Below, piece by piece: positions 41,398-50,117 of a DNA stretch of 64,000 nt. Each line of letters begins with the position of its first letter. Within the stretch, counting starts at the first letter, position 1. This stretch comes from an uncultured Senegalimassilia sp. (GTDB lineage: Bacteria > Actinomycetota > Coriobacteriia > Coriobacteriales > Eggerthellaceae), in NCBI RefSeq assembly GCF_902464545.1, contig NZ_CABQJR010000001.1, positions 62,001 to 126,000 of the forward strand, written 5' to 3'. The notes below the pieces were generated by a model, which did not search any database, was not told the DNA's origin, and saw only the letters and a list, made by a program, of their open reading frames with translations. The position numbers and the translations under genes were made by a program.

Positions 41398-42840
41398 ATG
41401 ACGAAACAGGGAAAACGTGCGAAAAGGCTTATCGCAAGCCTTGCTGTTACAGCGGCGTTGGCGCTGTGCGCGCCGGCCGTGGCGCTTGCCGATGACGCGT
41501 TGGGCGACGTGGATGCGCCCGCAGTGAGCGCGAAGCCAGCTGCCGCCTCTTCGGATTCCGATGCGCAATCCGCAGGCGATGTGGATACGTCGGCGGTGCA
41601 GGTGTCCAAAGACGGCGATGCAGCGGCGCTCGAGGGCAGCAGTTTTGCGATAAGCGATTTCTCACGCGCGCAGAAGGGCTCCAACCGCAGCATCGACGGC
41701 GAGTATCGCGGCTACGCGTACCTTATCGGCCAGGAGGTCGGGCAGGCGGCGCAGTTGGTCGCGGTGAACGACCAGGTGGTGGCCTACATCCCGCCCGCCA
41801 TGGCCCAGCAGCTTTCGCTCGACCTTGAGGACGCGCAGACGCAAACGCAGCTCAAGCAGCTGTTCTGCGCGCTCGATGCGGGCCAGTCGTCGGGCTCGGT
41901 GCCCTTGAGCGGCATCTCCACGTGGCATTTCACTTCGCAGCAAACCTATGACCTGGGTGCCGTGCGCTTGATGTTCGACCAGGAGATCTCGGGCAAGGCG
42001 TACGTGCTGGCCATCGGGGTGGACGGCAGCGACGTCACCGACAGCGAGAACGCGAACTACGCCAAGCCCTCCTTCGCCGATTTCGGCATCATCGCGCCGG
42101 CCGATCAGGTGAGCATCGTCGCGAAGACCACGGGCCTGGCCGCGGCGGGCGAGTTTCTGCAGAACCTGGATTGGAGCCCGCTGTGGGTGAGCCTGCGCAC
42201 CACGGGCATCGCCATCGTGTTCATCGTCATCCTGGGCCTGTTGGCGGCGTACTTCTGCCTGAACCTCAGCTCGCGGGCGAAGAGCATCTTCGACGCCATC
42301 TTCACCATCCCCATGGTGCTGCCGCCTACCGTGTGCGGCTTCATCCTGCTGTTCGTCTGCGGCTCGAACACGGCGTTCGGCCGATTCTGGATAGAGACGG
42401 GCTTCCCGCTCATCTTCAGCCCCACGGCGTGCGTCATCGCCGCGGTGGTGGTGGCCTTCCCGCTTATGTACCGCAACGCGCTCGGCGCGTTCGAGAGCCT
42501 TGACCGCAACATGCTCGACGCCGCCCGCACGCTGGGGTGGAGCAATGCGAAGATCTTCGTGCGGCTGATGCTGCCGCTGTCGTGGTCGAGCATCGCGGCA
42601 GGTATGGTGCTCGCGTTCGCACGCGCCCTGGGCGAGTTCGGCGCCACGTTGTTCATGGCGGGCAACTACGTGGGCATCACGCGCACCATCCCTATCGCCA
42701 TCTACTTCGAGTGGATGAACGGCAACAGCGACGTTGCCTGGTTCTGGACGGGCGTCATCATCGTGTTCTCCCTGGTGGTCATCGTGTTCATCAACCTGTG
42801 GAGCGGGCACACCACCAAATATCGCAAGCGTTCGGAGTAA
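41398..42840 (+). CDS. modB: Molybdate ABC transporter permease ModB with large extracytoplasmic N-terminal domain
   Basis: A 480-residue protein, about twice the usual ModB length. Residues 1-31 look like a signal peptide or signal anchor (Lys/Arg-rich, hydrophobic core, Ala-Leu-Ala). Residues about 32-245 are hydrophilic and should be outside the membrane; I recognise no family in them. From about 252 comes a standard five-helix permease with SLDRNMLDAARTLGWSNAKIF as the coupling helix that meets ModC, and AGMVLAFARALGEFGATLF. The join is continuous in one frame with no sign of a frameshift. It lies 3 bp before modC. Confidence 0.92.
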   Translation: MTKQGKRAKRLIASLAVTAALALCAPAVALADDALGDVDAPAVSAKPAAASSDSDAQSAGDVDTSAVQVSKDGDAAALEGSSFAISDFSRAQKGSNRSIDGEYRGYAYLIGQEVGQAAQLVAVNDQVVAYIPPAMAQQLSLDLEDAQTQTQLKQLFCALDAGQSSGSVPLSGISTWHFTSQQTYDLGAVRLMFDQEISGKAYVLAIGVDGSDVTDSENANYAKPSFADFGIIAPADQVSIVAKTTGLAAAGEFLQNLDWSPLWVSLRTTGIAIVFIVILGLLAAYFCLNLSSRAKSIFDAIFTIPMVLPPTVCGFILLFVCGSNTAFGRFWIETGFPLIFSPTACVIAAVVVAFPLMYRNALGAFESLDRNMLDAARTLGWSNAKIFVRLMLPLSWSSIAAGMVLAFARALGEFGATLFMAGNYVGITRTIPIAIYFEWMNGNSDVAWFWTGVIIVFSLVVIVFINLWSGHTTKYRKRSE

Positions 42841-42843
42841 ACC

Positions 42844-43968
42844 ATGAGCCTTGAAGTAGACATCGAGAAGAAGTTCAAAGGGTTCAACCTGCAGGCGCGG
42901 TTCTCGGCAGGGGATGAGACGCTGGGGCTGTTGGGCGCGTCGGGGTGCGGCAAAAGCCTGACCATGCGCTCCATCGCCGGCATCGAGCGGCCTGATTCGG
43001 GCAAGATCGTGGTCAACGGCACGGTGTTCTTCGACCGCGCCCCCGGCAAGAAGGCGCGCGTGGACCTTTCACCGCAGCAGCGCAAAACCGCCTTGCTGTT
43101 CCAGAACTACATGCTGTTCCCCAATCTGACCGTGGCGCAAAACGTGGCGGCGGGCATCGCCAAGGACGTCTCGCCGGCCGACCGCGACGCCATGGTGCAG
43201 GCCGAGCTCAAGCGCTTCGGCCTGTCGGGCTTCGAGAAGCGCTATCCCGTGCAGCTCTCCGGCGGCCAGCAGCAGCGCGTGGCGCTTGCGCGCATGCTCG
43301 CGGCGCGCCCGGGCATCCTCATGCTCGACGAGCCGTTCTCCGCGCTCGATGCGCACCTGAAAAGCGTTCTGGAACAGAACCTGGTCAGCCTGTTCGACGC
43401 GTTCCGCGGCACCATCCTGTACGTGTCGCACGACATCGACGAGGCGCTGCGCTTCTGCGACCGCATCGCCGTGGTGGAATCCGGGCACATCATGGAAATG
43501 GGCACGGGCGACGATTTGGTGAACCGTCCGCAAAGCCAGGCCGGCATCAAGCTGTCGGGCTGCAAGAACGCCACGCCGGCGCAGCGTCGCGGGCCGCACA
43601 CGGTGTGGCTGCCGAAGTGGGGCGTGCAGGTGGAGACAGCGGCCGAGGTGCCCGAGGGCGTCAAATGCCTGGGCGTGCGCGCGTTTTACTTGGAGCGCAC
43701 CGATGGCCCGGGGCGCAACTGCTTCCGCATGCGCGTGGACCGCGTGAGCGACTCGCGCTTCGAGCGCACGGCGTTGCTGGGCTTTCTCGATCGCAGCCCC
43801 GAAGCGGCGCCTGCGGTGGAGCGCACCGAGGACGAGATGAAGTACCTGCACCAGCACCTGTTTTGGCGCGTCGACAAGCTGAAGACGGATGCCGTGCTGC
43901 TGCCGCACGAGGGCGAGGAGCTGTGGATCCGCATTCCCGACGACAAGCTGTACCTGGTGGAGCGCTGA
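42844..43968 (+). CDS. modC: Molybdate ABC transporter ATP-binding protein ModC
   Basis: A 374-residue ABC ATPase. Walker A is GASGCGKS (31-38), the signature LSGGQQQR starts at 138, Walker B is ILMLDEP, and the H-loop is YVSHDIDEA. Residues about 245-374 form a C-terminal domain in the position of the ModC Mop/TOBE domain but without an obvious Mop motif. It powers uptake by the ModB permease. Confidence 0.92.
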   Translation: MSLEVDIEKKFKGFNLQARFSAGDETLGLLGASGCGKSLTMRSIAGIERPDSGKIVVNGTVFFDRAPGKKARVDLSPQQRKTALLFQNYMLFPNLTVAQNVAAGIAKDVSPADRDAMVQAELKRFGLSGFEKRYPVQLSGGQQQRVALARMLAARPGILMLDEPFSALDAHLKSVLEQNLVSLFDAFRGTILYVSHDIDEALRFCDRIAVVESGHIMEMGTGDDLVNRPQSQAGIKLSGCKNATPAQRRGPHTVWLPKWGVQVETAAEVPEGVKCLGVRAFYLERTDGPGRNCFRMRVDRVSDSRFERTALLGFLDRSPEAAPAVERTEDEMKYLHQHLFWRVDKLKTDAVLLPHEGEELWIRIPDDKLYLVER

Positions 43969-44153
43969 TCCCGGCGCGCTTGGCTGCGGTCGGGCGTGTT
44001 TCGGTTTGGGACAGCGTCGCGGGCGCTTCGGCTTGAAGACGTCGCTAAGCCCGGCGTTGGCAGCCGCCGCGGCGCAAGAAGTTTTCGGCGAACGGGTTTG
44101 CTGGTTCGGTGGGGCAATTGCTACCGAGCCGGATACATTCGCTTCGCCCGTGG

Positions 44154-44159
44154 TACACT
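44154..44159 (+). promoter_or_regulatory. -10 box for moaA
   Basis: TACACT followed by GGGG, 27 nt before the ATG. The 43969-44153 gap shows no gene; I looked for a molybdenum cofactor RNA motif and could not assign one. Confidence 0.4.
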
Positions 44160-44186
44160 GGGGATTCTGAAACGAGAGGGGACCTC

Positions 44187-45203
44187 ATGAAGGACGGACA
44201 CGGCCGCACCATCGATTACCTGCGTATATCGTTGACGGACCGTTGCAACTACCGTTGCATCTACTGCATGCCGGAAGAGGGCGTGCAGTCCATGTGCCAT
44301 ACCGATATCCTGCGCATCGAGGAGATCGCGCACGTGGTTCGCGTGTTCTCGAACCTGGGCATCAAAAGCGTGCGCTTGACCGGCGGCGAGCCGCTGGTGC
44401 GCAAGGGCGTGGTCGACCTGGTGCGCGATATCAACGACACGCCCGGCATCAAGAACATCTCGCTCACCACCAACGGCGTGCTGCTGCCGCGCATGGCCGA
44501 CCAGCTGCGCCAGGCGGGGCTTTCGCGCGTGAACATCTCGCTCGACACGCTCGACGCCGATCAGTTCCACGCCATCACGCGCCGCGGGTATCTGCAGGAG
44601 GCCCTCGACGGCATCGATGCTGCGCTGGCGGCTGGGTTCAACCCCGTGAAGATCAACGCGGTCGCGGTGCGCCAGCTGCATCAGGATTATCTGGCCTTCG
44701 CGAAGCTCTCCATCGACCGTCCGCTGCACGTCCGCTTCATCGAGTACATGCCCGTGGGCGAAAGCTCGGGATCTAACGGCTGCGGCTGGGGTCCCGACGA
44801 TGTGATCAGCTGCGAGGAGCTGTTCGAGATCATCAACCGGCAGGCGCGTGCCGAAGGCCTGCCCGAGCTGGTGCCCGCCGGTAAGCACCAGCCGCTCGGC
44901 TGGGGGCCCGCGCGCTACTTCGAGTTCCCCGGTGCGAAGGGCACCGTCGGTTTCATCAGCCCTATGAGCAGGCATTTCTGCGGTGAATGCAATCGCATGC
45001 GCCTTACGGCCGACGGGAAGCTGCGCCCGTGTCTGTTCAGCGACCGCGAATACGACATCCGCGGCATCCTGCGCAGCGGAAAGCCCGAGGAGCAGATCGA
45101 TCGGGATCTGGCCGACGTGTTCCGCACGGCGCTCGGCGCGAAGCCTGACGATCACGACGACATCACCGGCACCGAACGCCGCATGTCCCAAATAGGTGGA
45201 TAA
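44187..45203 (+). CDS. moaA: GTP 3',8-cyclase MoaA
   Basis: A 338-residue radical SAM enzyme that makes (8S)-3',8-cyclo-7,8-dihydroguanosine triphosphate in molybdenum cofactor synthesis. The first cluster site is Cys-20, Cys-24, Cys-27 (CNYRCIYC). The second is HFCGECNRMRL plus RPCLF near the C-terminus. The protein ends in Gly-Gly, needed for activity in this family. SSGSNGCGW is a short acidic-loop variation around the GES motif. A GAGAGGGG site sets the start at 44187. Confidence 0.96.
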   Translation: MKDGHGRTIDYLRISLTDRCNYRCIYCMPEEGVQSMCHTDILRIEEIAHVVRVFSNLGIKSVRLTGGEPLVRKGVVDLVRDINDTPGIKNISLTTNGVLLPRMADQLRQAGLSRVNISLDTLDADQFHAITRRGYLQEALDGIDAALAAGFNPVKINAVAVRQLHQDYLAFAKLSIDRPLHVRFIEYMPVGESSGSNGCGWGPDDVISCEELFEIINRQARAEGLPELVPAGKHQPLGWGPARYFEFPGAKGTVGFISPMSRHFCGECNRMRLTADGKLRPCLFSDREYDIRGILRSGKPEEQIDRDLADVFRTALGAKPDDHDDITGTERRMSQIGG

Positions 45204-45210
45204 TCGGCTC

Positions 45211-45230
45211 CGTTTGCCTGCCGGCAAACG
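45211..45230. terminator. Stem-loop between moaA and moaC
   Basis: CGTTTGCC (45211-45218) pairs with GGCAAACG (45223-45230) over TGCC. A second small TTCG-loop hairpin lies at 45279-45296, just before moaC. Confidence 0.55.
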
Positions 45231-45318
45231 AATCGGCTCGACGTTGCGGCTGGCTGTGGTGGGGTCCCGGAGGTTTTAAAATCTCTTTCGAGAGGTTTCA
45301 TTTTTAAGGAGAGCGAAT

Positions 45319-45834
45319 ATGACTGAGCAGCAGCATTTGACGCATATCGACGAGAAGGGCGATGTGCGCATGGTCGATGTGTCCGAGAAGGACATCACCA
45401 AGCGCGTGGCCGTGGCCGAAGGCTTCATCAGCATGCATCCTGACACGCTGGCGCTTATCGTGGAGGGCAAGGCGGCGAAGGGCGACGTGCTGGCATGCGC
45501 GCGCGTGGCGGGCGTCATGGCCGCCAAGCAGACCAGCACGCTCATCCCCATGTGCCATCCGCTCAACATCACGAAGGCGAAGGTGGAGTGCGAGCCGGTG
45601 CACGCAGGCGAGCGTGAGGATGGCCGTGTGGGCATCCATGTGACCACCACCACGGGCGTCACGGGCAAGACCGGCATCGAGATGGAGGCGCTCACCGCCG
45701 CAAGCGTGGCGTGCCTGACCATCTACGACATGTGCAAGGCGGTCGACCGCGGCATGGAGATCATGGACGTGCGCCTGCTGTTGAAGGACGGCGGCAAGAC
45801 CGGCCTGTGGACCCGCGAGGAGCAGGGTGAATAG
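45319..45834 (+). CDS. moaC: Cyclic pyranopterin monophosphate synthase MoaC
   Basis: A 171-residue enzyme that completes the MoaA reaction to give cyclic pyranopterin monophosphate. Family signatures are LTHIDEKGDVRMVDVSEK at the start, the IPMCHPLNIT active-site stretch, and MEALTAASVACLTIYDMCKAVDRGMEI. AAGGAGAG precedes the ATG. It overlaps the following lipid kinase gene by 8 bp. Confidence 0.96.
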   Translation: MTEQQHLTHIDEKGDVRMVDVSEKDITKRVAVAEGFISMHPDTLALIVEGKAAKGDVLACARVAGVMAAKQTSTLIPMCHPLNITKAKVECEPVHAGEREDGRVGIHVTTTTGVTGKTGIEMEALTAASVACLTIYDMCKAVDRGMEIMDVRLLLKDGGKTGLWTREEQGE

Positions 45835-46738
45835 CTCTCTAAGACATATTCTTTTGGTTGCGAACCCGGCTGCTCAGAGCGGGGCGGGGGCTGCTGCGGC
45901 CGAGCGTGCGGCGGCGAACCTGCGCACGGCGCTTGGCGAGGATGCGGTTACCGTTGCTCGAACTGCGGGCCCGCGCCATGCGTGCGCCATCGCCGAGGGC
46001 GCACAGGGCGCGCAGACGGTGGTGGCCCTCGGCGGCGACGGCCTTATCCATGAGGTGGTGAACGGTCTGATGGCGCGCCCGGCAGATGATCGTCCGCAGC
46101 TCGGCGTCATCCCCGTGGGGTCCGGCAACGATTATGCGCGTACGCTGGGGGTGCCGGCGAAGGTCGATCGCGCATGCGACCTGCTGTTGTCGGCAAGCTC
46201 GCAGCCTGCTGATGTGGGGTGCGTGAACGGGGGCTTCTTCGCCGAAACGCTGTCGTTTGGCTTAGATGCCGCCATCGCGCTCGATACCATGGAGCGCCGC
46301 AAGCGCACGGGCAGGCACGGTGCGGCGCTGTACATGGCAAGCGGTTTCGACCAGCTGTTCCATCATCTTGACCAGCGCGAATATCGTCTGCAGCTTGATG
46401 ATGGCCCTGTGATGGAGGGCAAGTCCATCACGTTTGCGGTGCAGATGGGCCCCTATTACGGGGGCGGGTTCCGTATCTGTCCCGACGCCCGCCTTGACGA
46501 TGGGCTGCTCGATGTGTGCATCAGCCATCCGCCCATCACGCCCGCAGGTGCGGCGGCCATCTTCCTGATGGCAAAGGGTGGCAACCACACGCGCCTTTCC
46601 TGCATGGAGCTGCATCAGGCGCGCAAGGTCCACGTGGAGTTCGACGAGCCGCCCGCGGCACAGGTCGACGGCGAGCGCATCGAAGCTCGAACGTTCGATG
46701 CAGAGGTGCTACCCGCGGCTTTGCAGGTGCTGCGCTAG
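45827..46738 (+). CDS. Diacylglycerol/lipid kinase family protein (DgkB/YegS-like)
   Basis: A 303-residue soluble lipid kinase of the DAGK_cat type. The nucleotide loop is VVALGGDGLIHEVVNGLM, followed by GVIPVGSGNDYARTLG; the C-terminal beta domain ends with the Asp-Gly-Glu motif QVDGERIEA. It probably phosphorylates a membrane lipid such as diacylglycerol. The GTG start at 45827 overlaps the moaC stop and follows GAGGAGCAGG, so it is translationally coupled to moaC although the functions are unrelated. Confidence 0.88.
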   Translation: MNSSLRHILLVANPAAQSGAGAAAAERAAANLRTALGEDAVTVARTAGPRHACAIAEGAQGAQTVVALGGDGLIHEVVNGLMARPADDRPQLGVIPVGSGNDYARTLGVPAKVDRACDLLLSASSQPADVGCVNGGFFAETLSFGLDAAIALDTMERRKRTGRHGAALYMASGFDQLFHHLDQREYRLQLDDGPVMEGKSITFAVQMGPYYGGGFRICPDARLDDGLLDVCISHPPITPAGAAAIFLMAKGGNHTRLSCMELHQARKVHVEFDEPPAAQVDGERIEARTFDAEVLPAALQVLR

Positions 46739-46891
46739 TTCTCGTCATGGCGGCGTTCGCCTTCAGATGCGAAGTCGCGAGGTCATGCGGTTTGCGGTTG
46801 CACGGTGGTCGGTAGTTGCGCTCCGTCTTGGAGCGGGCGGCGTAGGTCCCGCGAATCGTAGCTGCGCATCGATCTCAACCCTGAATGCACG

Positions 46892-46921
46892 ACGGCCCGG
46901 AATCGTTCGATCCCGGGCCGT
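46892..46921. terminator. Terminator between convergent lipid kinase and VanZ-like genes
   Basis: ACGGCCCGG (46892-46900) pairs with CCGGGCCGT (46913-46921), with short inner pairing around TTCG. Confidence 0.75.
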
Positions 46922-46932
46922 TTCGTCTCGCA

Positions 46933-47499
46933 TTACCTTCTTGCCCGTAGCGCCTTGAGCACCAGGTAGCAGATGAGCGCGCCAAGGGCGGCGGCTATGG
47001 TGTCCACCAGCCAATCCATGGGGTCGCAGCTGCGGCCGGGGGTGAATATCTGGTGGAACTCATCGGTGACGCCGTACAGGCTCGACAGTGCTGCGGCGAC
47101 GATGGGCGCCCACTTCGACAGCGCGTCGATGGGGTTGGCAACCAGTAGCGCGCCGGCGGGTCCTTGCGGCTTCAAGTGGAAGCGCAGCGCGTTGCACAGC
47201 GCTGCGCCGAGCATCAGGTATTCGCTGAAGTGCCCGACGGGGCTTACATCCACTTCGTGCCCGAACAGGGTGGCGGCTTGCGCGGACAGCCATTGCTTGA
47301 CCGCGGAGAAGATACCGGTGTTGTTGTCGATGTCGATACCGCTGCGGCTGGACATGAAGAAGATGAGCGCCAGCATGGCGACAACGGCGATCCAGGAGAT
47401 AATGCACGCGGTGTTGCGCTGAATTTTGTCAGTGACCTGCGGTTTTTTAGGAGTCGAAGCGTTGTTTGCCGTGGTTTGGGAAGCGTTTTCGTTAGTCAT
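46933..47499 (-). CDS. VanZ-like membrane protein
   Basis: A 188-residue protein with an N-terminal cytoplasmic stretch of about 30 polar residues and four membrane helices (about 32-50, 89-107, 128-143, 160-182). The FFMSSRSG segment after helix 1, HFSEYLMLGAALCNAL, and DEFHQIFTPGRSCDPMDWLVDTIAA are the VanZ family signatures. Family members include VanZ, which gives teicoplanin resistance, but most are of unknown role; resistance should not be inferred. Confidence 0.85.
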   Translation of the reverse strand: MTNENASQTTANNASTPKKPQVTDKIQRNTACIISWIAVVAMLALIFFMSSRSGIDIDNNTGIFSAVKQWLSAQAATLFGHEVDVSPVGHFSEYLMLGAALCNALRFHLKPQGPAGALLVANPIDALSKWAPIVAAALSSLYGVTDEFHQIFTPGRSCDPMDWLVDTIAAALGALICYLVLKALRARR

Positions 47500-47517
47500 A
47501 ATGCATCCCAGTCTAGC

Positions 47518-47555
47518 AAAAACGTCCCCGCGCGCCGGGGGCGTGCGGGGACGTT
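47518..47555 (-). terminator. Rho-independent terminator of the rib operon
   Basis: On the minus strand AACGTCCCCGC (47545-47555) pairs with GCGGGGACGTT (47521-47531), followed by TTT and TGCT. It lies past ribH and before the VanZ-like gene start. Confidence 0.9.
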
Positions 47556-47650
47556 CACGAAAGGTGCGGGGGTCAAGGCGCCGCTTTCGCAGGTTTGCCC
47601 TGCATCGGGGGCGTGCGGGCTGGCGAAGGCGGCGCGGCCTGGGCGCCCGA

Positions 47651-48118
47651 TTACAGCTGACGCAGGACGTTGACCATCTCGATGGCGCCGACGCCGCACT
47701 CGAAGCCCTTGTTGCCGGCCTTGGTGCCCGCGCGCTCGATGGCCTGCTCGATGGTATCGACGGTCAGCACGCCCATCATCACCGGCGTGCCCGTTGCCAG
47801 CTGTACCTGTGCGATGCCCTTCGACACCTCGTTGCACACCACGTCGTAATGCGAGGTGGCGCCACGGATGACCGCGCCTAGGCAGATGACGGCGTCGAAC
47901 TTGCCGCTTTGCGCCATGCGCTGGGCCACCACGGGGATCTCGAACGCGCCGGGAACCCAGGCCACGGTGACGGCCTCTTCCGGCACGTCGTGGCGGCGCA
48001 GCGCGTCGAGCGCGCCGCTGAGCAGCTTCGACGTGATGAACTCGTTGAAGCGGGCGCACACGATGCCCACCTTCATGCCCTCGTTGATTACCTTGCCTTC
48101 GATGATGTTGACGGCCAT
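47651..48118 (-). CDS. ribH: 6,7-dimethyl-8-ribityllumazine synthase RibH
   Basis: A 155-residue lumazine synthase that condenses 5-amino-6-ribitylaminouracil with dihydroxybutanone phosphate. The ARFNEFITSKLL opening, VPGAFEIP, the catalytic His in LGAVIRGATSHYDVV, and GVLTVDTIEQAIERAGTKAGNKG are characteristic. It forms large capsid-like assemblies in relatives. Last gene of the rib operon, 57 bp after ribBA. Confidence 0.97.
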   Translation of the reverse strand: MAVNIIEGKVINEGMKVGIVCARFNEFITSKLLSGALDALRRHDVPEEAVTVAWVPGAFEIPVVAQRMAQSGKFDAVICLGAVIRGATSHYDVVCNEVSKGIAQVQLATGTPVMMGVLTVDTIEQAIERAGTKAGNKGFECGVGAIEMVNVLRQL

Positions 48119-48175
48119 GATGGCTCCTCTCTGTTGTTGTACGAACCTAGTCCAACGCTTAACGGTACGGATCGG

Positions 48176-49381
48176 TTAGTCTTCCACGTGCTCGAGCAGG
48201 TGCCCCATGCGGTGCGCCTTGGTCTGCAGGTAACGGCGGTCGTGCTCCTGGGGCTCCATCTCGATGGCGACGCGCTCGGAGATCTCCAGGTTGAAGCCGG
48301 AAAGGCCGTACACCTTATCGGGGTTGTTGGTGAGCAGGCGCAGCGACTTGCAGCCCAGGTTGCGCAGGATCTGCGCGCCGCTCCAGTATTCGCGCAGGTC
48401 AGGGGCGAATCCCAATGCCTCGTTGGCCTCCACGGTGTCCATGCCCTGCTCCTGCAGCTCGTAGGCGCGCAGCTTGTTCATCAGCCCGATGCCGCGGCCT
48501 TCCTGGCGCATGTACAGCAGCACGCCGCGGCCCTCGGCCTCGATGGCGGCAAGCGCGGCATGCAGTTGCTCGCCGCAGTCGCAGCGCTTCGAGCCGAACA
48601 CGTCGCCGGTCAGGCACTCGGAATGCACGCGGCACAGCACGTCGCGCCCGTCGCCCAGGTCGCCCTTTACCAGGGCTACGTGCTCTTCGCCCGTGATGTC
48701 GTTCACGAAGCCGTACGCCTGGAACGTGCCGTACTCGCAGGGCAGCTGCACGCAGGCCTGCTCGTGCATGTGGTTGTCATGCGTGCGGCACCAGTCCTGC
48801 AGCTGCTTGATGGAGACGATGACCAGGTTGTGCTCGCGCGCCAGCTCGAGCAGCTCGCTCGTGCGCATCATGGTGCCGTCCTCGCGCATGATCTCGCAGC
48901 ACAAGCCGCACTGCTTCATGCCGGCATGGCGCATGAGGTCGACGGTTGCCTCGGTGTGGCCGTTGCGCTCGAGCACGCCGCCGGGCTTTGCCACCAGCGG
49001 GAACATGTGGCCGGGGCGGCGGAAGTCGCCGGGCTTGGCGTCGTCGCCCACGCACTTGAGCGCGGTGATGGAGCGCTCCGCCGCCGAGATGCCCGTGGTG
49101 GTGCTCACGTGGTCGATGCTGACGGTGAAGGCGGTCTCGTGGTTGTCGGTGTTCTCGGAGACCATCTGCTCAAGGTTGAGCTTGTGCGCCAGGTCGCGGC
49201 TCATCGGCATGCAGATGAGGCCCTTGGCCACGCTGGCCATCAGGTTGACGTTGGCCTGGGTGGCGAACTCGGCGGCGCAGATCATGTCGCCTTCGTTTTC
49301 ACGGTCGGGGTCGTCCACCACGATGATGACATGGCCGGCGCGCAGCTCGTCGAGCGCTTCGGGGATGGTGTTCATGCTCAT
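48176..49381 (-). CDS. ribBA: Bifunctional dihydroxybutanone-phosphate synthase/GTP cyclohydrolase II RibBA
   Basis: A 401-residue fusion. Residues 1-205 are DHBP synthase (DDPDRENEGD, and THSTTG-type region HVSTTTGIS), making the four-carbon unit from ribulose-5-phosphate. Residues 206-401 are GTP cyclohydrolase II with the zinc motif CLTGDVFGSKRCDC and RQEGRGIGLMNKLRAYELQ. The start at 49381 has AAAGGA at good spacing; the open frame upstream covers ribE sequence. It starts 55 bp after ribE ends. Confidence 0.97.
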   Translation of the reverse strand: MSMNTIPEALDELRAGHVIIVVDDPDRENEGDMICAAEFATQANVNLMASVAKGLICMPMSRDLAHKLNLEQMVSENTDNHETAFTVSIDHVSTTTGISAAERSITALKCVGDDAKPGDFRRPGHMFPLVAKPGGVLERNGHTEATVDLMRHAGMKQCGLCCEIMREDGTMMRTSELLELAREHNLVIVSIKQLQDWCRTHDNHMHEQACVQLPCEYGTFQAYGFVNDITGEEHVALVKGDLGDGRDVLCRVHSECLTGDVFGSKRCDCGEQLHAALAAIEAEGRGVLLYMRQEGRGIGLMNKLRAYELQEQGMDTVEANEALGFAPDLREYWSGAQILRNLGCKSLRLLTNNPDKVYGLSGFNLEISERVAIEMEPQEHDRRYLQTKAHRMGHLLEHVED

Positions 49382-49436
49382 TGGAGGGTCCTTTCGGTTA
49401 GGGTTGCGGGATAGGGAAGGGGTTTGTGCTGCTGTG

Positions 49437-50117
49437 CTAGAAGCCGTTCGCGGCAAGGTATTCCAAGGTTAGGGGCGGGGCAGCGGGTTTGCCCGCGTGC
49501 CCGGCGTCAGGCGTTTCGGCGTTCCGGTTCTTGTTGTACAGCAACCGTTGCACGTACTTGCCCACCACATCGTTCTCCAGGTTCACCGTGCTGCCGGGGC
49601 GGTGCGAGCCGAGCGCGGTCTCGGCAGCCGTGTGCGGGATGACCGATACCTCGAACGCATCGTCGTAAAGGTCTGCTACCGTCAGGCTGATGCCGTCGAC
49701 GGTGATGGAGCCTTGCGCCACGATGAGCGCCATGATGCCGGCGGGGGCGCCGATGGTGAAGCGGACGGCGTTCTGGTCGCGGCGCACGCGGCGCACGGTG
49801 CCGGTCCCATCGATGTGCCCAGAGACGATGTGCCCGCCGAACCGGCCGTCGGCCGCCATGGCCCGCTCCAGGTTCACGGGGCTGCCGGCGCGCAGCGCAC
49901 CCAGGTTGGAGTGCGAGAGCGTCTGCGGCATCACGTCGGCGGCGAAGCCGTCGGGTAGGAGCTCGGTGGCGGTGAGGCACACGCCGTTGACGGCGATGCT
50001 GTCGCCGATGCGCGTGCCCTCGAGCACGCGGGACGCCTTGATGGCCAGCCGGCCCGCGCGTCCGGGCGCGGGAACGCTCGTCACGCGCCCCATCTCCTCT
50101 ACGATGCCGGTGAACAT
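49437..50117 (-). CDS. ribE: Riboflavin synthase alpha subunit RibE
   Basis: A 226-residue enzyme that dismutates two lumazine molecules to riboflavin. Two lumazine-binding halves are visible: the first begins MFTGIVEEMGRV with GVCLTATE, the second has the parallel GISLTVADL; GGHIVSGHIDGTG links them. The start overlaps the ribD stop by 19 bp, so the two are translationally coupled. A short Ala/Pro-rich tail follows the second domain. Confidence 0.96.
   Translation of the reverse strand: MFTGIVEEMGRVTSVPAPGRAGRLAIKASRVLEGTRIGDSIAVNGVCLTATELLPDGFAADVMPQTLSHSNLGALRAGSPVNLERAMAADGRFGGHIVSGHIDGTGTVRRVRRDQNAVRFTIGAPAGIMALIVAQGSITVDGISLTVADLYDDAFEVSVIPHTAAETALGSHRPGSTVNLENDVVGKYVQRLLYNKNRNAETPDAGHAGKPAAPPLTLEYLAANGF

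Noticed and set aside
46933..47499. Glycopeptide resistance function for the VanZ-like protein
   Set aside because: No vanH/A/X or regulatory genes are nearby, and most VanZ-family proteins are not resistance factors.
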